A stretch of DNA of 64,000 nucleotides from Pseudomonas sp. GD04091 (lineage in GTDB: Bacteria > Pseudomonadota > Gammaproteobacteria > Pseudomonadales > Pseudomonadaceae). Shown here piece after piece: positions 47,781 through 56,931 of this stretch (the stretch's first letter is position 1; each line of letters begins with the position of its first letter). Under the pieces are notes generated by a model. That model was given only the letters and a program-made list of their open reading frames with translations. It was not told where the DNA came from and made no database searches. The stretch is from NCBI RefSeq assembly GCF_029836165.1, contig NZ_JAOEBG010000006.1, positions 232,378 through 296,377 on the forward strand, given 5' to 3'. A program made the position numbers and the translations under genes.

Positions 47781-48092
47781 TCAAACCTGCACCGGCTCGA
47801 TTGAAGCAACTTCAAAATAGCGAAATTTCTTTTTTTTCGCCGCAGCTTTTGCCTCCGCTTCAGCGATCAAAGTGCTAAGGGTGTTGGCATCGTGGACGAA
47901 GACCTCTTCAGGGCCTTCAAATACTTTTGCTACGCGGAGTTTAACCCGTAGTCGCGTAGACAGCGGTTTTGACACAGCGGCTTTGGTAAGGGGTGATAGC
48001 GATGCCGCCGGTTGAACCCCTTGTCTTGAAGCCGCCCCAGCACTGCCGAAGAGCGCCAGGCGCATCTCTTGTTCACTCAGTGTCTCGCTCAT
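47781..48092 (-). CDS. Small protein, intact paralogue of the broken gene at 31545
   Basis: This protein has about 103 residues if the start is ATG 48092 (MSETLSEQEMRLALFG); a longer GTG start at 48113 is possible. It ends with a lysine-rich helix (EAKAAAKKKKFRYFEVAS). Two copies of this family lie 16 kb apart in the island, one intact and one with a frameshift. Function is not known to me. It follows the 116-residue gene on the same strand. Confidence 0.65.
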   Translation of the reverse strand: MSETLSEQEMRLALFGSAGAASRQGVQPAASLSPLTKAAVSKPLSTRLRVKLRVAKVFEGPEEVFVHDANTLSTLIAEAEAKAAAKKKKFRYFEVASIEPVQV

Positions 48093-48150
48093 TCCATTCA
48101 TCTCTACGTTCACTGGGGACTAACAACGAGGGGGCACTGGGACGTCTTTC

Positions 48151-48501
48151 TCAGACACCAACATCACCCGCAAAAAGAGCATCCCTTAGATCGGGGGTTT
48201 CCTGCCGCTCCAGCACGATCCTGCGAAGCAGGTATTCGTGCAAGTGGGAACGAAGGCGAGCGCGGATCTCGACATACAAGTCAGATTGCCCTCCGCTATT
48301 GCTCGGCCAGCGACGACCTAAGGCCTGGGTCAACAACTGTAACCCCTCACGACCAACCGTGTTGTAGTGCACCCGCGTCAGCTCATCGAAGCCGGGTGAT
48401 CGGTTGTAGCCAGCAAGTGCATCATCCAATACAAGGGCCAGGGAATCGCCGTAAACCTCCCAGGCCCTCTCCCATACGCGTTCTTCCACAGAACCGCCCA
48501 C
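48151..48501 (-). CDS. Hypothetical protein of 116 residues
   Basis: This small protein starts from a GTG at 48501 with GAGG upstream (MGGSVEERVWERAWEVYGD). It is helical and charged, with the segment YVEIRARLRSHLHEYL. No motif is recognised. It probably forms an operon with the small paralogue at 47781. Confidence 0.55.
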   Translation of the reverse strand: MGGSVEERVWERAWEVYGDSLALVLDDALAGYNRSPGFDELTRVHYNTVGREGLQLLTQALGRRWPSNSGGQSDLYVEIRARLRSHLHEYLLRRIVLERQETPDLRDALFAGDVGV

Positions 48502-48598
48502 TCACAAACCTCAAACCGTTGGGAACAATTGGCCACAATCGCGCTCAGGATGCTGAAAGCGAACCAGGCGACGCCGTTGACCAGGATCTTCAGGTGAA

Positions 48599-48724
48599 TT
48601 AGCCAACCTTACGGGCCAGTGCCAGAGCCTGAATCCTGCTGATCACCAGCGAGTCAATATACCGAAAAAGCCACCGCGTATGACTCGCCTGGCTCAAACT
48701 AAAATGCCGGCCACGTTCATCCAC
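48599..48724 (-). CDS. Possible 41-residue ORF
   Basis: The frame VDERGRHFSLSQASHTRWLF and RYIDSLVISRIQALALARK looks protein-like and ends at 48599. A GTG is the only plausible start and there is no clear ribosome binding site. It may be a C-terminal remnant. The remainder of 48502-49373 shows no gene. A G8 run at 49026-49033 and a nearby A/T-rich palindromic patch are the only features of note. Confidence 0.25.
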   Translation of the reverse strand: MDERGRHFSLSQASHTRWLFRYIDSLVISRIQALALARKVG

Positions 48725-49373
48725 GCCTGTGTTGTACGAGGTTGGCAAAATCTAGGCGCACTGACCCTCCTCAAAATTTTCGTAAGTCAGTTCGCTTTTT
48801 GTGATCAAAGGCAAAGCAGTGGCCTCCGGCCCAAAAGACGATCTCCCGGCAGAGCCCTCGCCTCGCCTTTCGGCAAGGCGACTCAGGAGCGAAAAGCTTG
48901 AAAATCAAAGGCGACAAGCGAGGCCATTGCATCACATCAGAACCAGGCATTGCGGGGGGCCTGAGTGCGTAGCTTTTTTCTTGTCTTCAAATACAAGAAC
49001 TCCGTCTCGCTTAAAAATTTTCAAGAGGGGGGGGTAGCCAAAATGGCGCGATTGAACAAACAGTGTCGCAAATAAACATTCTTTGTCTGAGCTTGTCCCG
49101 CGATCTCGGCTTCAGCGTTACGTTTGGCTCACGTAAGTGCTACCGCCAGGCCTGCACTCCTTCACTCCAATCAGGCCCCAATGCGCATGACAGATTCGCA
49201 GCCATATCCCGATCGACCTCATCATGAGTCAATCAAGTTAATGGTCAACACGACGTTGAGCTTGACCAGGACGCAGCCCAAGACAAGGTCGGAGATCCGA
49301 GACCTCTTCGTCCCATGGTGGACAGTTTGATGGCACACTGTGGTATTACTAAGAATGGTTTACCGGGGAAGAT

Positions 49374-49958
49374 ATGGACATTTGGGCAGCCGATAAGCTG
49401 ATCCTGTTTATCGCATTTGTCATTCCGGGCTTCATCAGCATCAAGTGCTATCAGCTCTTCCACCCAGGGGTGATACGCAATGCGGCAGACCAGGTGGTCG
49501 ATGCCATTGCGTACAGCTGCATCAACTACGCGCTGTTCCTCTGGTTGATTTTCGCGGTAGAGGAAAGCGCGCTGCGTACTGCACACCCAATGCTTTACGG
49601 GATGTTCTACGTGGTGGTTCTGCTGGTAGGCCCCGTGATCTGGGCGGTCATGTGGCGGTGGATGCGATCCTGGGAGGTGTTTCAGAGGAATGCCCCTCAC
49701 CCTACTGCCAAGCCTTGGGATTTTGTTTTTCAACAGCGCAAGCCCTACTGGGTGATCGTGCATCTCAAGGGCGGCGGTACGATCGGCGGGCTTTACGGCG
49801 GACAGTCGTTTGCATCCAGCGCCCCGGCGACCGAGCAGATTTACCTTGAGCAAGAATGGATAGTTGAGGATGGTGGCCTGATCCGTGCTGTAGAATCCAG
49901 CGCAGGTGTCCTGGTCAGTGGTTCAGAGATATCTCACATCGAATTTCGACAATTCTGA
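49374..49958 (+). CDS. DUF6338-family membrane protein
   Basis: This 194-residue protein has three hydrophobic segments in its first half (LILFIAFVIPGFISIKCYQL, then a short one near INYALFLWLIFAV, then VVVLLVGPVIWAVMW), followed by a soluble region with WVIVHLKGGGTIGGLYGG that resembles the beta-barrel-like DUF6338 end. DUF6338 proteins are often encoded next to small repeat proteins in defence islands. Function is unknown. Its downstream neighbour begins 10 bases on. Confidence 0.7.
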   Translation: MDIWAADKLILFIAFVIPGFISIKCYQLFHPGVIRNAADQVVDAIAYSCINYALFLWLIFAVEESALRTAHPMLYGMFYVVVLLVGPVIWAVMWRWMRSWEVFQRNAPHPTAKPWDFVFQQRKPYWVIVHLKGGGTIGGLYGGQSFASSAPATEQIYLEQEWIVEDGGLIRAVESSAGVLVSGSEISHIEFRQF

Positions 49959-49968
49959 GGGCAATAGC

Positions 49969-50142
49969 ATGAGCGAGAACCGGCAGAGAATTGGTAATGG
50001 GTATCAGCCTGAACTCTTGAAAAAGGGTTACCAACCTATAGAGCATGCGCCGCTGAACCGCCCAGAGCCAGGGGCCGGGTACCAGCCGACTAGCCAAGGC
50101 GATAACCCTTCGAATACCCCTACTCCACCTAAAGGTCGCTGA
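49969..50142 (+). CDS. Small protein with GYQP repeats, partner of the DUF6338 gene
   Basis: This 57-residue protein has three near-identical units, GNGYQPELLKK, KGYQPIEHAP and GAGYQPTSQG, with Pro-rich linkers. It should be disordered. The gene starts 10 bases after the DUF6338 stop, with GAGGGC as ribosome binding site. The pair is probably one functional unit, with the short protein as binding partner; that is inference. Confidence 0.65.
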   Translation: MSENRQRIGNGYQPELLKKGYQPIEHAPLNRPEPGAGYQPTSQGDNPSNTPTPPKGR

Positions 50143-50207
50143 GAATTGTAATTGTTCAAAGGATAAGTCGACGTCGATTCGAGGCCCATGGACGGGCACA
50201 CGCTCGC

Positions 50208-50285
50208 TGAAAACTAAGCTAAAGCTTAGATTTCCTCGCGTCTCGCCTCTGCAACCGCCAAATCTAAGCTTTAGTTTAGTTTTCA
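50208..50285. repeat. 26-bp inverted repeat with 26-bp spacer
   Basis: The arm TGAAAACTAAGCTAAAGCTT at 50208 is matched in reverse complement at 50260-50285 over 26 bases with one mismatch. Each arm also holds an inner palindrome (AAGCTAAAGCTT). The structure lies 10 bases before the 50296 gene and could be an operator, an RNA attenuator or the remnant of a small transposable element. Confidence 0.75.
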
Positions 50286-50295
50286 CAGGTGAAGC

Positions 50296-50556
50296 ATGGA
50301 AATTACTGAAGTAGACGAGACCCATTGCGAGGGGCGCCAGCCATCCTGTGAGGACGTTACAGCAACAGCTCGACATGATTTGCCTCTATGTCCAAATCGG
50401 ATGATCACTGCACTTGAAGCTGTCCGAGGCACAGGCTCTGCGCTAGAGCTGCTGCGCGAGCACCTGCACGTTCAAGGTCGGCCCGTCACTGGGCTGGCTC
50501 GTTTGACCGTTGATCTTGGCTTGAAGGAGTTCAGATGCTCATTTTGCTCGATCTAA
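50296..50556 (+). CDS. Hypothetical protein upstream of the ParS/MbcA-like gene
   Basis: This encodes 86 residues with a weak ribosome binding site (AGGTGAAGC). It starts MEITEVDETHCEGRQPS and contains a helical centre (MITALEAVRGTGSALELLRE). It overlaps the next gene by 22 bases. No family is recognised. It may be the N-terminal half of an Xre-type antitoxin that has been separated, or a leader. Confidence 0.45.
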   Translation: MEITEVDETHCEGRQPSCEDVTATARHDLPLCPNRMITALEAVRGTGSALELLREHLHVQGRPVTGLARLTVDLGLKEFRCSFCSI

Positions 50557-50891
50557 ACGTAAACGACGCCGAGGCTCTCTTGCGCCACTGTAAAGAGCAC
50601 CAACCAAACAGTGACGATTTTCGAGAGGACGCCCGGGTCAGAGAGGCGCTGGAGACGCTCGAAACCGCGTTGGACAATGCGATGCGTTCGTCGCTGGGAA
50701 ATGGCGAGTTGAAAGAAGCGATCGCCCCCCGCCTGCTTGATGCAGCAGCTGAGTTGTTTGGTGATCAGAACCTCGCGATTGATTGGCTATCGCGACCTTT
50801 GCGAGTCCTGGGCCAAAAACGCCCGATTGATCTGCCCGTCCAAGACGCCATCGAGCTGATTGGGCGCTTGGAAAATGGTTATGGCGCCTGA
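50535..50891 (+). CDS. MbcA/ParS/Xre-type antitoxin-like protein (DUF2384), orphan
   Basis: The C-terminal 50 residues (AAELFGDQNLAIDWLSRPLR, then VLGQKRPIDLPVQDAIELIG) carry the DUF2384/MbcA-ParS-Xre antitoxin signature (WL..P...LGG..P.DL). The usual RES-domain toxin is not downstream: the next gene, on the other strand, has no RES motif. It is thus an orphan antitoxin-like protein, possibly still autoregulating through the inverted repeat upstream. Confidence 0.7.
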   Translation: MLILLDLNVNDAEALLRHCKEHQPNSDDFREDARVREALETLETALDNAMRSSLGNGELKEAIAPRLLDAAAELFGDQNLAIDWLSRPLRVLGQKRPIDLPVQDAIELIGRLENGYGA

Positions 50892-50983
50892 AAAACCTTC
50901 GGTCTTGATTGATCCACTAGTGAGAGACCGATGATACATCGACCAGACTGAGCCGAACCCAGCGTTGCGCCCCAAGGCTCTGG

Positions 50984-51463
50984 TCACACACTGTTAGCCC
51001 GGCCACCACTTGATCGCTTGAAATTTACCAGGGCATCAAAGGCCTCTTTGCTCGACATACCATCTTTCAACCGCGCCGCTAAAAATTCTGCATCCAGCGC
51101 AGCGGGGTCAAATTGCTCGCGGGCAAACCTTACAAGGTCAAGCCAGAGCCCCTGCGGTAGAGCTGTCCGCTGGCTGTCACAACACCCATAAGCAGGGAGA
51201 CTGATCAGACGAGGCTCCAGGTTAGTTATCTCGTCACAAGCACGGCTTAAGACGCTGAAGAGTACATCGCTCATCTCGACTGGGGAATGATGCGGACAGC
51301 GCATGAAAATTTGGATGGGCGCATCAATATCGACCTTGTGAAGAGCGGTCAGGCGCTGCACTTCAATCTCAAAGGCCCCAGCCCCAACGGTTGCTACCAG
51401 CCGTTCAACAACTTCCAATTGGGATCGCTCACGATCCTCAAATCCACTAATCTGCTGCTCCAT
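50984..51463 (-). CDS. Hypothetical protein of 159 residues
   Basis: The frame begins at 51478 but ATG 51463 has GGAG at good spacing, giving MEQQISGFEDRERSQLEVVE. It is soluble with mixed composition and a helical N-terminus. No motif is recognised. The gap 51464-51658 contains no gene I can support. Confidence 0.5.
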   Translation of the reverse strand: MEQQISGFEDRERSQLEVVERLVATVGAGAFEIEVQRLTALHKVDIDAPIQIFMRCPHHSPVEMSDVLFSVLSRACDEITNLEPRLISLPAYGCCDSQRTALPQGLWLDLVRFAREQFDPAALDAEFLAARLKDGMSSKEAFDALVNFKRSSGGRANSV

Positions 51464-51658
51464 CAATATTGGCTCCAACCATCACGAATGCACATTGTAG
51501 TGGCCACCTTCTCAGTCGAGCACAGCCTTCTGGCTGGACTTCCGTCCCACCCTGGTAAATCGCAGCCCTTCGCTTTCACATGAGGCAACAGTCCACTTTC
51601 ATCAGACATACATGCTCACGTTCATGCGCGTGAGCCGCCGTTGCCCCGGGAAGCGCAT

Positions 51659-51904
51659 TCAGTCATCACCATAGGCATCATAGGCCTGTTTATCATCGTT
51701 GCAGAAACCCATGGTTGCGCTAACTTCGGTTGCTGATAGAAGCGCAAGCGACTCCCCCATGGGCAGCGGAGGAACGGTTGTACTTGCGTTTACGCGCTTT
51801 AACTTCAACTGCTCAAGCATCCACTGACCAGCTGCATCGAATTCAACCATCATGGTCGTGAACTCTTCTTCAGTCAGGGCCTTGAATGATTTGCCACCCA
51901 TCAT
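51659..51904 (-). CDS. Small acidic protein of 81 residues
   Basis: This protein starts MMGGKSFKALTEEEFTTMMV with a good ribosome binding site (CGGAGG) before the tandem ATGATG start. It is acidic, with a tail NDDKQAYDAYGDD, and contains a helical first half. Its family is unknown to me. It is divergent from the gene at 52134, with 230 bases between the starts. Confidence 0.55.
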   Translation of the reverse strand: MMGGKSFKALTEEEFTTMMVEFDAAGQWMLEQLKLKRVNASTTVPPLPMGESLALLSATEVSATMGFCNDDKQAYDAYGDD

Positions 51905-52133
51905 AGAGCCTCCGTTGGTGAGTCGGCCTCATCGCCTACCGCTCGCTGGACTGCCGCAGTTCGACGCACGATTTCTAATCTTTTACAGTGACATTCATTT
52001 AGCACTGGCAATGCTGGAGAGATCGCAAAAATCTTTACCCTTGAATCTATAGCCCGTCGGGCAAAACGGACGCTGGGCGGTGGACGCAAAGCCACACCCC
52101 CAAGCGCTGAACCACCCCGTATCCAAACCCTAA

Positions 52134-52793
52134 ATGGACATTTCCGGCATGGCTAATCTACGTAACTCACTCCCTCCAGGACGAGAAACCTTCGCCCAAG
52201 ACCCTTTTGCACACAGCGCACTAGGTGCGATGAAGTGGGAAACCGCGAGCTTGTATGCTGGCTATCCTCTCGATCCATCCATCACACCCTTGAGTGAGCA
52301 ATTGAAGAACCCTGTGCTCTGGATGACCCAGGCGCATGCTATGTCTGAGGCGGCATCAGCAGTGCTTCTCAAGGAACAGCGATTTTCAGAGATGCCTCTT
52401 TCCGTCCGAGCGGTCTGTGAGAGCCAGTACTGCGCGATTGCTATGATGCTCATTGGCTACAGCCTTGAAGTGAGTCTCAAGGCGATGATCATCGTCGAGA
52501 AGGGGATCGAGGGTTACACCCAGATGGGCAAGAAAACTCTGCATCACCGGCTAGATGACCTTGCCTCGTTCCTGCCCGACCTCTCAAAGAAAGATAGAGC
52601 CATTCTTCGGGGGCTCAGCCACTTCGTCAGCTGGGCTGGTCGATATCCAGATCCAGGTACGGGGAAGGAGCATAAGCTTGAGGAAATTTTCGACTTGGGC
52701 GAAAAGCACCAAGTGACAGCTTTCGACCTCTTCAACGTGTCCAGTCGAGTGATGAGGCACGCGCAGACAGTTGTGAGTCAAGCCCTGGATTAA
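52134..52793 (+). CDS. HEPN-like helical protein
   Basis: This 219-residue protein has a central helical region with AIAMMLIGYSLEVSLKAMII then KKTLHHRLDDLASFLPDL, which resembles HEPN or DUF4145-like helical bundles. The RxxxxH ribonuclease motif of active HEPN toxins is not seen. It is convergent with the large membrane gene at 52809, whose stop is 16 bases away, so no functional coupling is implied by operon structure. Confidence 0.5.
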   Translation: MDISGMANLRNSLPPGRETFAQDPFAHSALGAMKWETASLYAGYPLDPSITPLSEQLKNPVLWMTQAHAMSEAASAVLLKEQRFSEMPLSVRAVCESQYCAIAMMLIGYSLEVSLKAMIIVEKGIEGYTQMGKKTLHHRLDDLASFLPDLSKKDRAILRGLSHFVSWAGRYPDPGTGKEHKLEEIFDLGEKHQVTAFDLFNVSSRVMRHAQTVVSQALD

Positions 52794-52808
52794 GAGCTGT
52801 GTGAGGCA

Positions 52809-55127
52809 TCACATGGCTCTCGGCTGCGGCTCATCGGCTAAAATTTGTGCCATCTCAAGCAACGCATCACGCACGCGGTTTGGCGTTTGCTGGCCAAGAA
52901 TGCGGTCGATGGAACGGAATGCGCGATCGCCAAAGGGGTTATGGGCGCGTTCGGTTAATCGATCAGCAGCTCGTTGACGGATTTCCTGAGAGGGTGCTCC
53001 GTCGCTAGCAAGCATCGCCCTGAGCTCGACCTGGAGGTTGGTCAGACTGTCCTCGCCTCCTTCGGCAAGCGCCAATGCTGTCAACCCCTTCACAGCGCTG
53101 TTCAGAATGTCCCATCCGGTTTCATGCCTGCCACCTTTCTTCCCCCACCCCATCAACAGCTTTCGGGACTGAGTGTAGAGCTCATCACCACCACGCCTAA
53201 AGCTGTTCCACGCAGACTCAAACAAGCATTCGGTAAGCGCGAAGTTTTCAACGAAGGTCACCGTCTCCCTGTCATCTGGAATCCACGAAAGCGTGGCCAG
53301 GAGCCAGTCAGCGTGGCGGATTAGTTCGTCTTGCAGATGTTCCGGGCAGGCCGGGGCTTCGGACAGGGCACTCAAGAGTGCCGAAATGTCGATAGCCCAG
53401 CCGATAGCATCAAAGGTGAACTGAGAACGGCTCTGCACAGCTGCTAGGAGAAGCTCCTTATGGGTAATGAAGATTTGATGGGCCCAGGTCTCGACATTGC
53501 CAATGATCCTTGCCGCCTGGTCGTGCTCCTGAGGCGCTGCCAATAGCTCGTTTACAAGGGCAGTAAGCTGACCCCTAAATGAAGCTACGCTGGCGCCCGA
53601 AAAATATGGCCCGAGCGTCATGCTGTGAATGGATGCAAGCCCCCCATCTACAGTTCCGAGATAGCTCTTCGAGACTGTCGCCACGGCAGAACGCAGCTTA
53701 CTGACAAGCGCGCTTACATCACGGTCGCCCTTGACTAGAAGATCTAGGGTTATGGTGGCGAGCTGCTCGACGCCAGTCAGCGTGACAGGTTGGTGGCTGG
53801 CCTTCACAACCCCCACCAGCGAGAAGATGCCGATTTTCTCCACTAAAGTACCGATGTCGCTGGAGGGCACGTGTTCGAGAGCCACGGCTGATGCTTTACC
53901 CATTATTCGAACGCCTTGCATCATCAGATCAGGCATCTCGTGAGCTGCGACAGATTCAACTGCCGAAGCCAAATAGGTTGCGGCAAGCAGGGCGTGATGC
54001 TTTCTGCGCTCGCGCCCGGAATAGTCGATCCCCAGATACACCCCATAAAGCCCACCAAACGCGCGGATCGTGCTCTCTGCAAGTCGCTCATCACCCCTGG
54101 ATAGCGCGTCTTGCATCGTCTGCCTCAATTGCTCAAGCGTAGTGTTGATGGTGTGGTCGCTCTCTCCTGGAACGGCAAAAAAACCGTTGCCGCCAACAAA
54201 TGTGCCATTTTTGGCAGCACAGTAAGCGGCATTGATCAGCACTAGGTGATGGAAAGCAGAGTCGGTGACTTCGTAATCGCCTTGGCCGGCGAAGCGCTTC
54301 GCATATGAAATTCCATAGTGGATCGCTTGGTGCGCGGCGGTGACCCATTGAGGATTGGCTTGGTAAAAGGCTGCTTTCGTTTCGTTGAACTGGAACCGCT
54401 CACCTTCCCCATTGGCCTCAGGAGCCGCCCCCTTTCTCATGAGGATGGCAGCGTTGTCCGCTAGCCGGCTCCATCTCCGCAAATCGCGACTCAACGTGTT
54501 CGACATGATGTTGAGCTGCTCCATTGGATTGATAAGCTGGAGCGCTCGACGGTAGGCGTAAAGAAAAAAGAGCACGATCGCAGCGATACCCCAGATAGCG
54601 GTGAGCATCGCTGGGATCGCCCAACTCGCATCCGGGATCAACGATGTGCCTGAAATTGCGATGGCGGTGAGGAACGATCCGACGAACGAGCAGAGCAACC
54701 GCCGATCAGAACTGAACTGCTTGAAAAGCCCATGGGGCATCCGCTCAACGTTCGTCTGCATCGCGAAGACGATGATGGAGAATGCTATCGCTGCAGCTCC
54801 AATCAATGCCGACCCCATCCCTCCGAGAAGACTTCTGAGCGCACCCAGGTTCTCTTGCCTACTGAAGACGTCGCCTACCAAAGACTGTAAAAAGGGAATC
54901 ATCAGGATGCTTACAGCCACTCCACCGAGGACGGGGATGGCAATCAATTTCATGCCGTGACGCGACCGCCAGAACCCGAATTTTGTCTTAGCTTGAAAGA
55001 TCCGCATGACAGTGAGCGCATAGGTTCTATGCAGGCGTGCCTTGATGGCTGACATGTCCAATCGGTAAAACGCTCCAATCACGCGGGCTGCCTCGCGACC
55101 ACCAAGGTGCAAAGCCACAGGGGCCAA
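52809..55127 (-). CDS. DUF2254-like membrane protein of 772 residues
   Basis: Four hydrophobic segments near residues 60-85, 103-125, 145-165 and 170-195 (for example ALIGAAAIAFSIIVFAMQTN and SFVGSFLTAIAISGTS) match the N-terminal pattern of DUF2254-type membrane proteins. About 560 residues of soluble helical protein follow. The start is uncertain: the frame begins at 55127, and internal Met codons at about 55055 (MSAIKARLHRTYAL) or 55008 are alternatives. No function is known to me. Confidence 0.65.
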   Translation of the reverse strand: MAPVALHLGGREAARVIGAFYRLDMSAIKARLHRTYALTVMRIFQAKTKFGFWRSRHGMKLIAIPVLGGVAVSILMIPFLQSLVGDVFSRQENLGALRSLLGGMGSALIGAAAIAFSIIVFAMQTNVERMPHGLFKQFSSDRRLLCSFVGSFLTAIAISGTSLIPDASWAIPAMLTAIWGIAAIVLFFLYAYRRALQLINPMEQLNIMSNTLSRDLRRWSRLADNAAILMRKGAAPEANGEGERFQFNETKAAFYQANPQWVTAAHQAIHYGISYAKRFAGQGDYEVTDSAFHHLVLINAAYCAAKNGTFVGGNGFFAVPGESDHTINTTLEQLRQTMQDALSRGDERLAESTIRAFGGLYGVYLGIDYSGRERRKHHALLAATYLASAVESVAAHEMPDLMMQGVRIMGKASAVALEHVPSSDIGTLVEKIGIFSLVGVVKASHQPVTLTGVEQLATITLDLLVKGDRDVSALVSKLRSAVATVSKSYLGTVDGGLASIHSMTLGPYFSGASVASFRGQLTALVNELLAAPQEHDQAARIIGNVETWAHQIFITHKELLLAAVQSRSQFTFDAIGWAIDISALLSALSEAPACPEHLQDELIRHADWLLATLSWIPDDRETVTFVENFALTECLFESAWNSFRRGGDELYTQSRKLLMGWGKKGGRHETGWDILNSAVKGLTALALAEGGEDSLTNLQVELRAMLASDGAPSQEIRQRAADRLTERAHNPFGDRAFRSIDRILGQQTPNRVRDALLEMAQILADEPQPRAM

Positions 55128-55284
55128 ACCTGATTATCTTAACGTTTGGGCCCATGAGATTCATCACCCGAGTTGGGGCTGATCCGCATCCATTGTGACC
55201 GAGTGGCGTAGCCGGCCAGAAGCCCATGCAGTGATGATTACGCATGAGCAGACTGGGTAGCGCCCAGTCACTTTGACACTTCCT

Positions 55285-55782
55285 CTATTTAACAGTGACC
55301 CCGTAAGCCGCAAACTCGCCCACCAATTTCTTCCGACTCAACAGGCCTGGCAGCTTGAAAATGTTTCTGTAGCTGTACCAAAACGCCATAGGAATCAAAA
55401 TTAGCCCGAGACCAAACGTGGCTGTCGCAGCAATCACTCCCATTGGAATTGCCGCCACAGACATCAAAATGCCTTTCAACAAAGTCGACCGAGCGATAAT
55501 TCGAAGATCGTCAAAATCATACTCGACCTTGCCATCAGATTTCTCGACGGCCACGATAATGATCGACTTTTTGGAGGAATGTTTATAATACCAAGTGCGT
55601 GGTGAGTCCGTAACGAGCGCACCATGTCGCCGCAGATACGTTGGAACAACGACTTGTTTATAGTAGAACGCCTTGCCCTGCTCATCCTCTACCCTGACTC
55701 GCGTGTAAAGCGCATCAATTTCAGAACTATTCTGAGCATCGTAATTTTTTACTATGATTTTGGCCTTCTTCAATTCAGACAT
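55285..55782 (-). CDS. Small membrane protein of 165 residues
   Basis: The N-terminal 100 residues are soluble (MSELKKAKIIVKNYDAQNSS), followed by two hydrophobic helices (STLLKGILMSVAAIPMGVI and TATFGLGLILIPMAFWY). No motif is recognised. It is separate from neighbours by more than 75 bases on each side. Confidence 0.55.
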   Translation of the reverse strand: MSELKKAKIIVKNYDAQNSSEIDALYTRVRVEDEQGKAFYYKQVVVPTYLRRHGALVTDSPRTWYYKHSSKKSIIIVAVEKSDGKVEYDFDDLRIIARSTLLKGILMSVAAIPMGVIAATATFGLGLILIPMAFWYSYRNIFKLPGLLSRKKLVGEFAAYGVTVK

Positions 55783-55860
55783 GCACTTCCCTTACCTATG
55801 TCCATCTTAGTAACTTTTTATGACGCCGGGATCAACTGAGCAACCATCATCTACACCCAT

Positions 55861-56169
55861 TTAACTGGCGCGCAGTATGACCGTCTGCGAAATACCGCCG
55901 AAGCTTTCCTCTACGAAGAGCAGATGAGTGACAGCTACATAGCACGACCCTGAGACAGTCAAAAACAGCGTGTAGCCATGCTCCTGACGTGTCTCCTGGA
56001 TAGCACTCGTCGTGATGCTATCGCCATCCTGGTATCTATTGAGAGAGTCACTGAATATCGCACCTCTGACACCACTCTCTTTGAGCCGCGCGTCCAGCAA
56101 GTAGCCGGTTACAGCGCGACTGAATTTTTGATGGGCTGCCGCCGCCAACTTCTCTACATAATTTGGCAT
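55861..56169 (-). CDS. Hypothetical protein of 102 residues
   Basis: This short protein starts MPNYVEKLAAAAHQKFSRAV and has a helical N-terminus and a beta-rich C-terminus (YTLFLTVSGSCYVAVTHLLF). It is 15 bases downstream of the metallophosphoesterase stop, so the two are probably co-transcribed. No motif is recognised. Confidence 0.55.
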   Translation of the reverse strand: MPNYVEKLAAAAHQKFSRAVTGYLLDARLKESGVRGAIFSDSLNRYQDGDSITTSAIQETRQEHGYTLFLTVSGSCYVAVTHLLFVEESFGGISQTVILRAS

Positions 56170-56184
56170 TACAATCCAAATATC

Positions 56185-56931
56185 TCAAATAATTTCAAGG
56201 ACAAACCCTTGATCGAACCCGCACTTTTCATTGGGATAGCCTCTAGGGTTACTAATTAAGCGACACCCGGCAACCATCGCATCTACTCGATGGTGAGTGT
56301 GCCCAAAAACCCAGTAATCAGCTTGGCCTACTAGCTCTGGCCATTCATTGGAATACGCAGGCATCAACTCCGAATCTTTCTCAGCCCCTGAGAATTCAAC
56401 AAGAGGACAATGGTGAGTAACTACCAACGTCTTGCCGTCAAAATCCTTGGCTAGTTCTTGACTTAGATAGTCATAGGTCTGGTGATTTCGCCGAATGATA
56501 TCGTCGACTCTTAATTTCCGGTATTCATCACCTGCCCTGATCAAGCGGAAGTCGTTCATGACACTGCGAGCTTCCTGGGAAGACTGGTAGACGCTTCCCT
56601 TCGAAGAAAAATCTGTCCAAGCGCAGGCACCCAAAATGCGAAGATCGCCAATGGTCACCGACTCATTTTCGAGCACGTGGACATTAGTGCCAGCAGCGGA
56701 CTTCTTCATCGACTGAAGCGTGCGATCAATATGGCCCTTATAAAATTCGTGGTTGCCGCAGACGTACACAGTCGGGACTGGAAAGGCGTTCTGTGCCCAG
56801 GTAACGCCGCGCCCCTTGGTATGAATGTCACCCGCCAAGATCACCAGGTCGTCATCAACGGCGCCCTCGAAATCGAGCTTCGGTTGGGCGGCGAACTCGA
56901 CGTGAAGGTCAGAGTAGATTCGGACGCGCAA
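56185..56931 (-). CDS. Metallophosphoesterase
   Basis: This protein has the calcineurin-like phosphoesterase motifs in order: IYSDLHVEF, ILAGDIHTKGRG, CGNHEFYKG, VTHHCP and VFGHTHHRVD, so it should use two metal ions to cleave a phosphoester. The substrate is unknown. I chose TTG 56931 because GGAG lies just upstream and it places the first motif near residue 4, as in related MRIYSDLHLEF proteins; the frame reaches 57084. It is divergent from the XRE regulator gene. The 102-residue gene follows 15 bases later. Confidence 0.85.
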   Translation of the reverse strand: MRVRIYSDLHVEFAAQPKLDFEGAVDDDLVILAGDIHTKGRGVTWAQNAFPVPTVYVCGNHEFYKGHIDRTLQSMKKSAAGTNVHVLENESVTIGDLRILGACAWTDFSSKGSVYQSSQEARSVMNDFRLIRAGDEYRKLRVDDIIRRNHQTYDYLSQELAKDFDGKTLVVTHHCPLVEFSGAEKDSELMPAYSNEWPELVGQADYWVFGHTHHRVDAMVAGCRLISNPRGYPNEKCGFDQGFVLEII

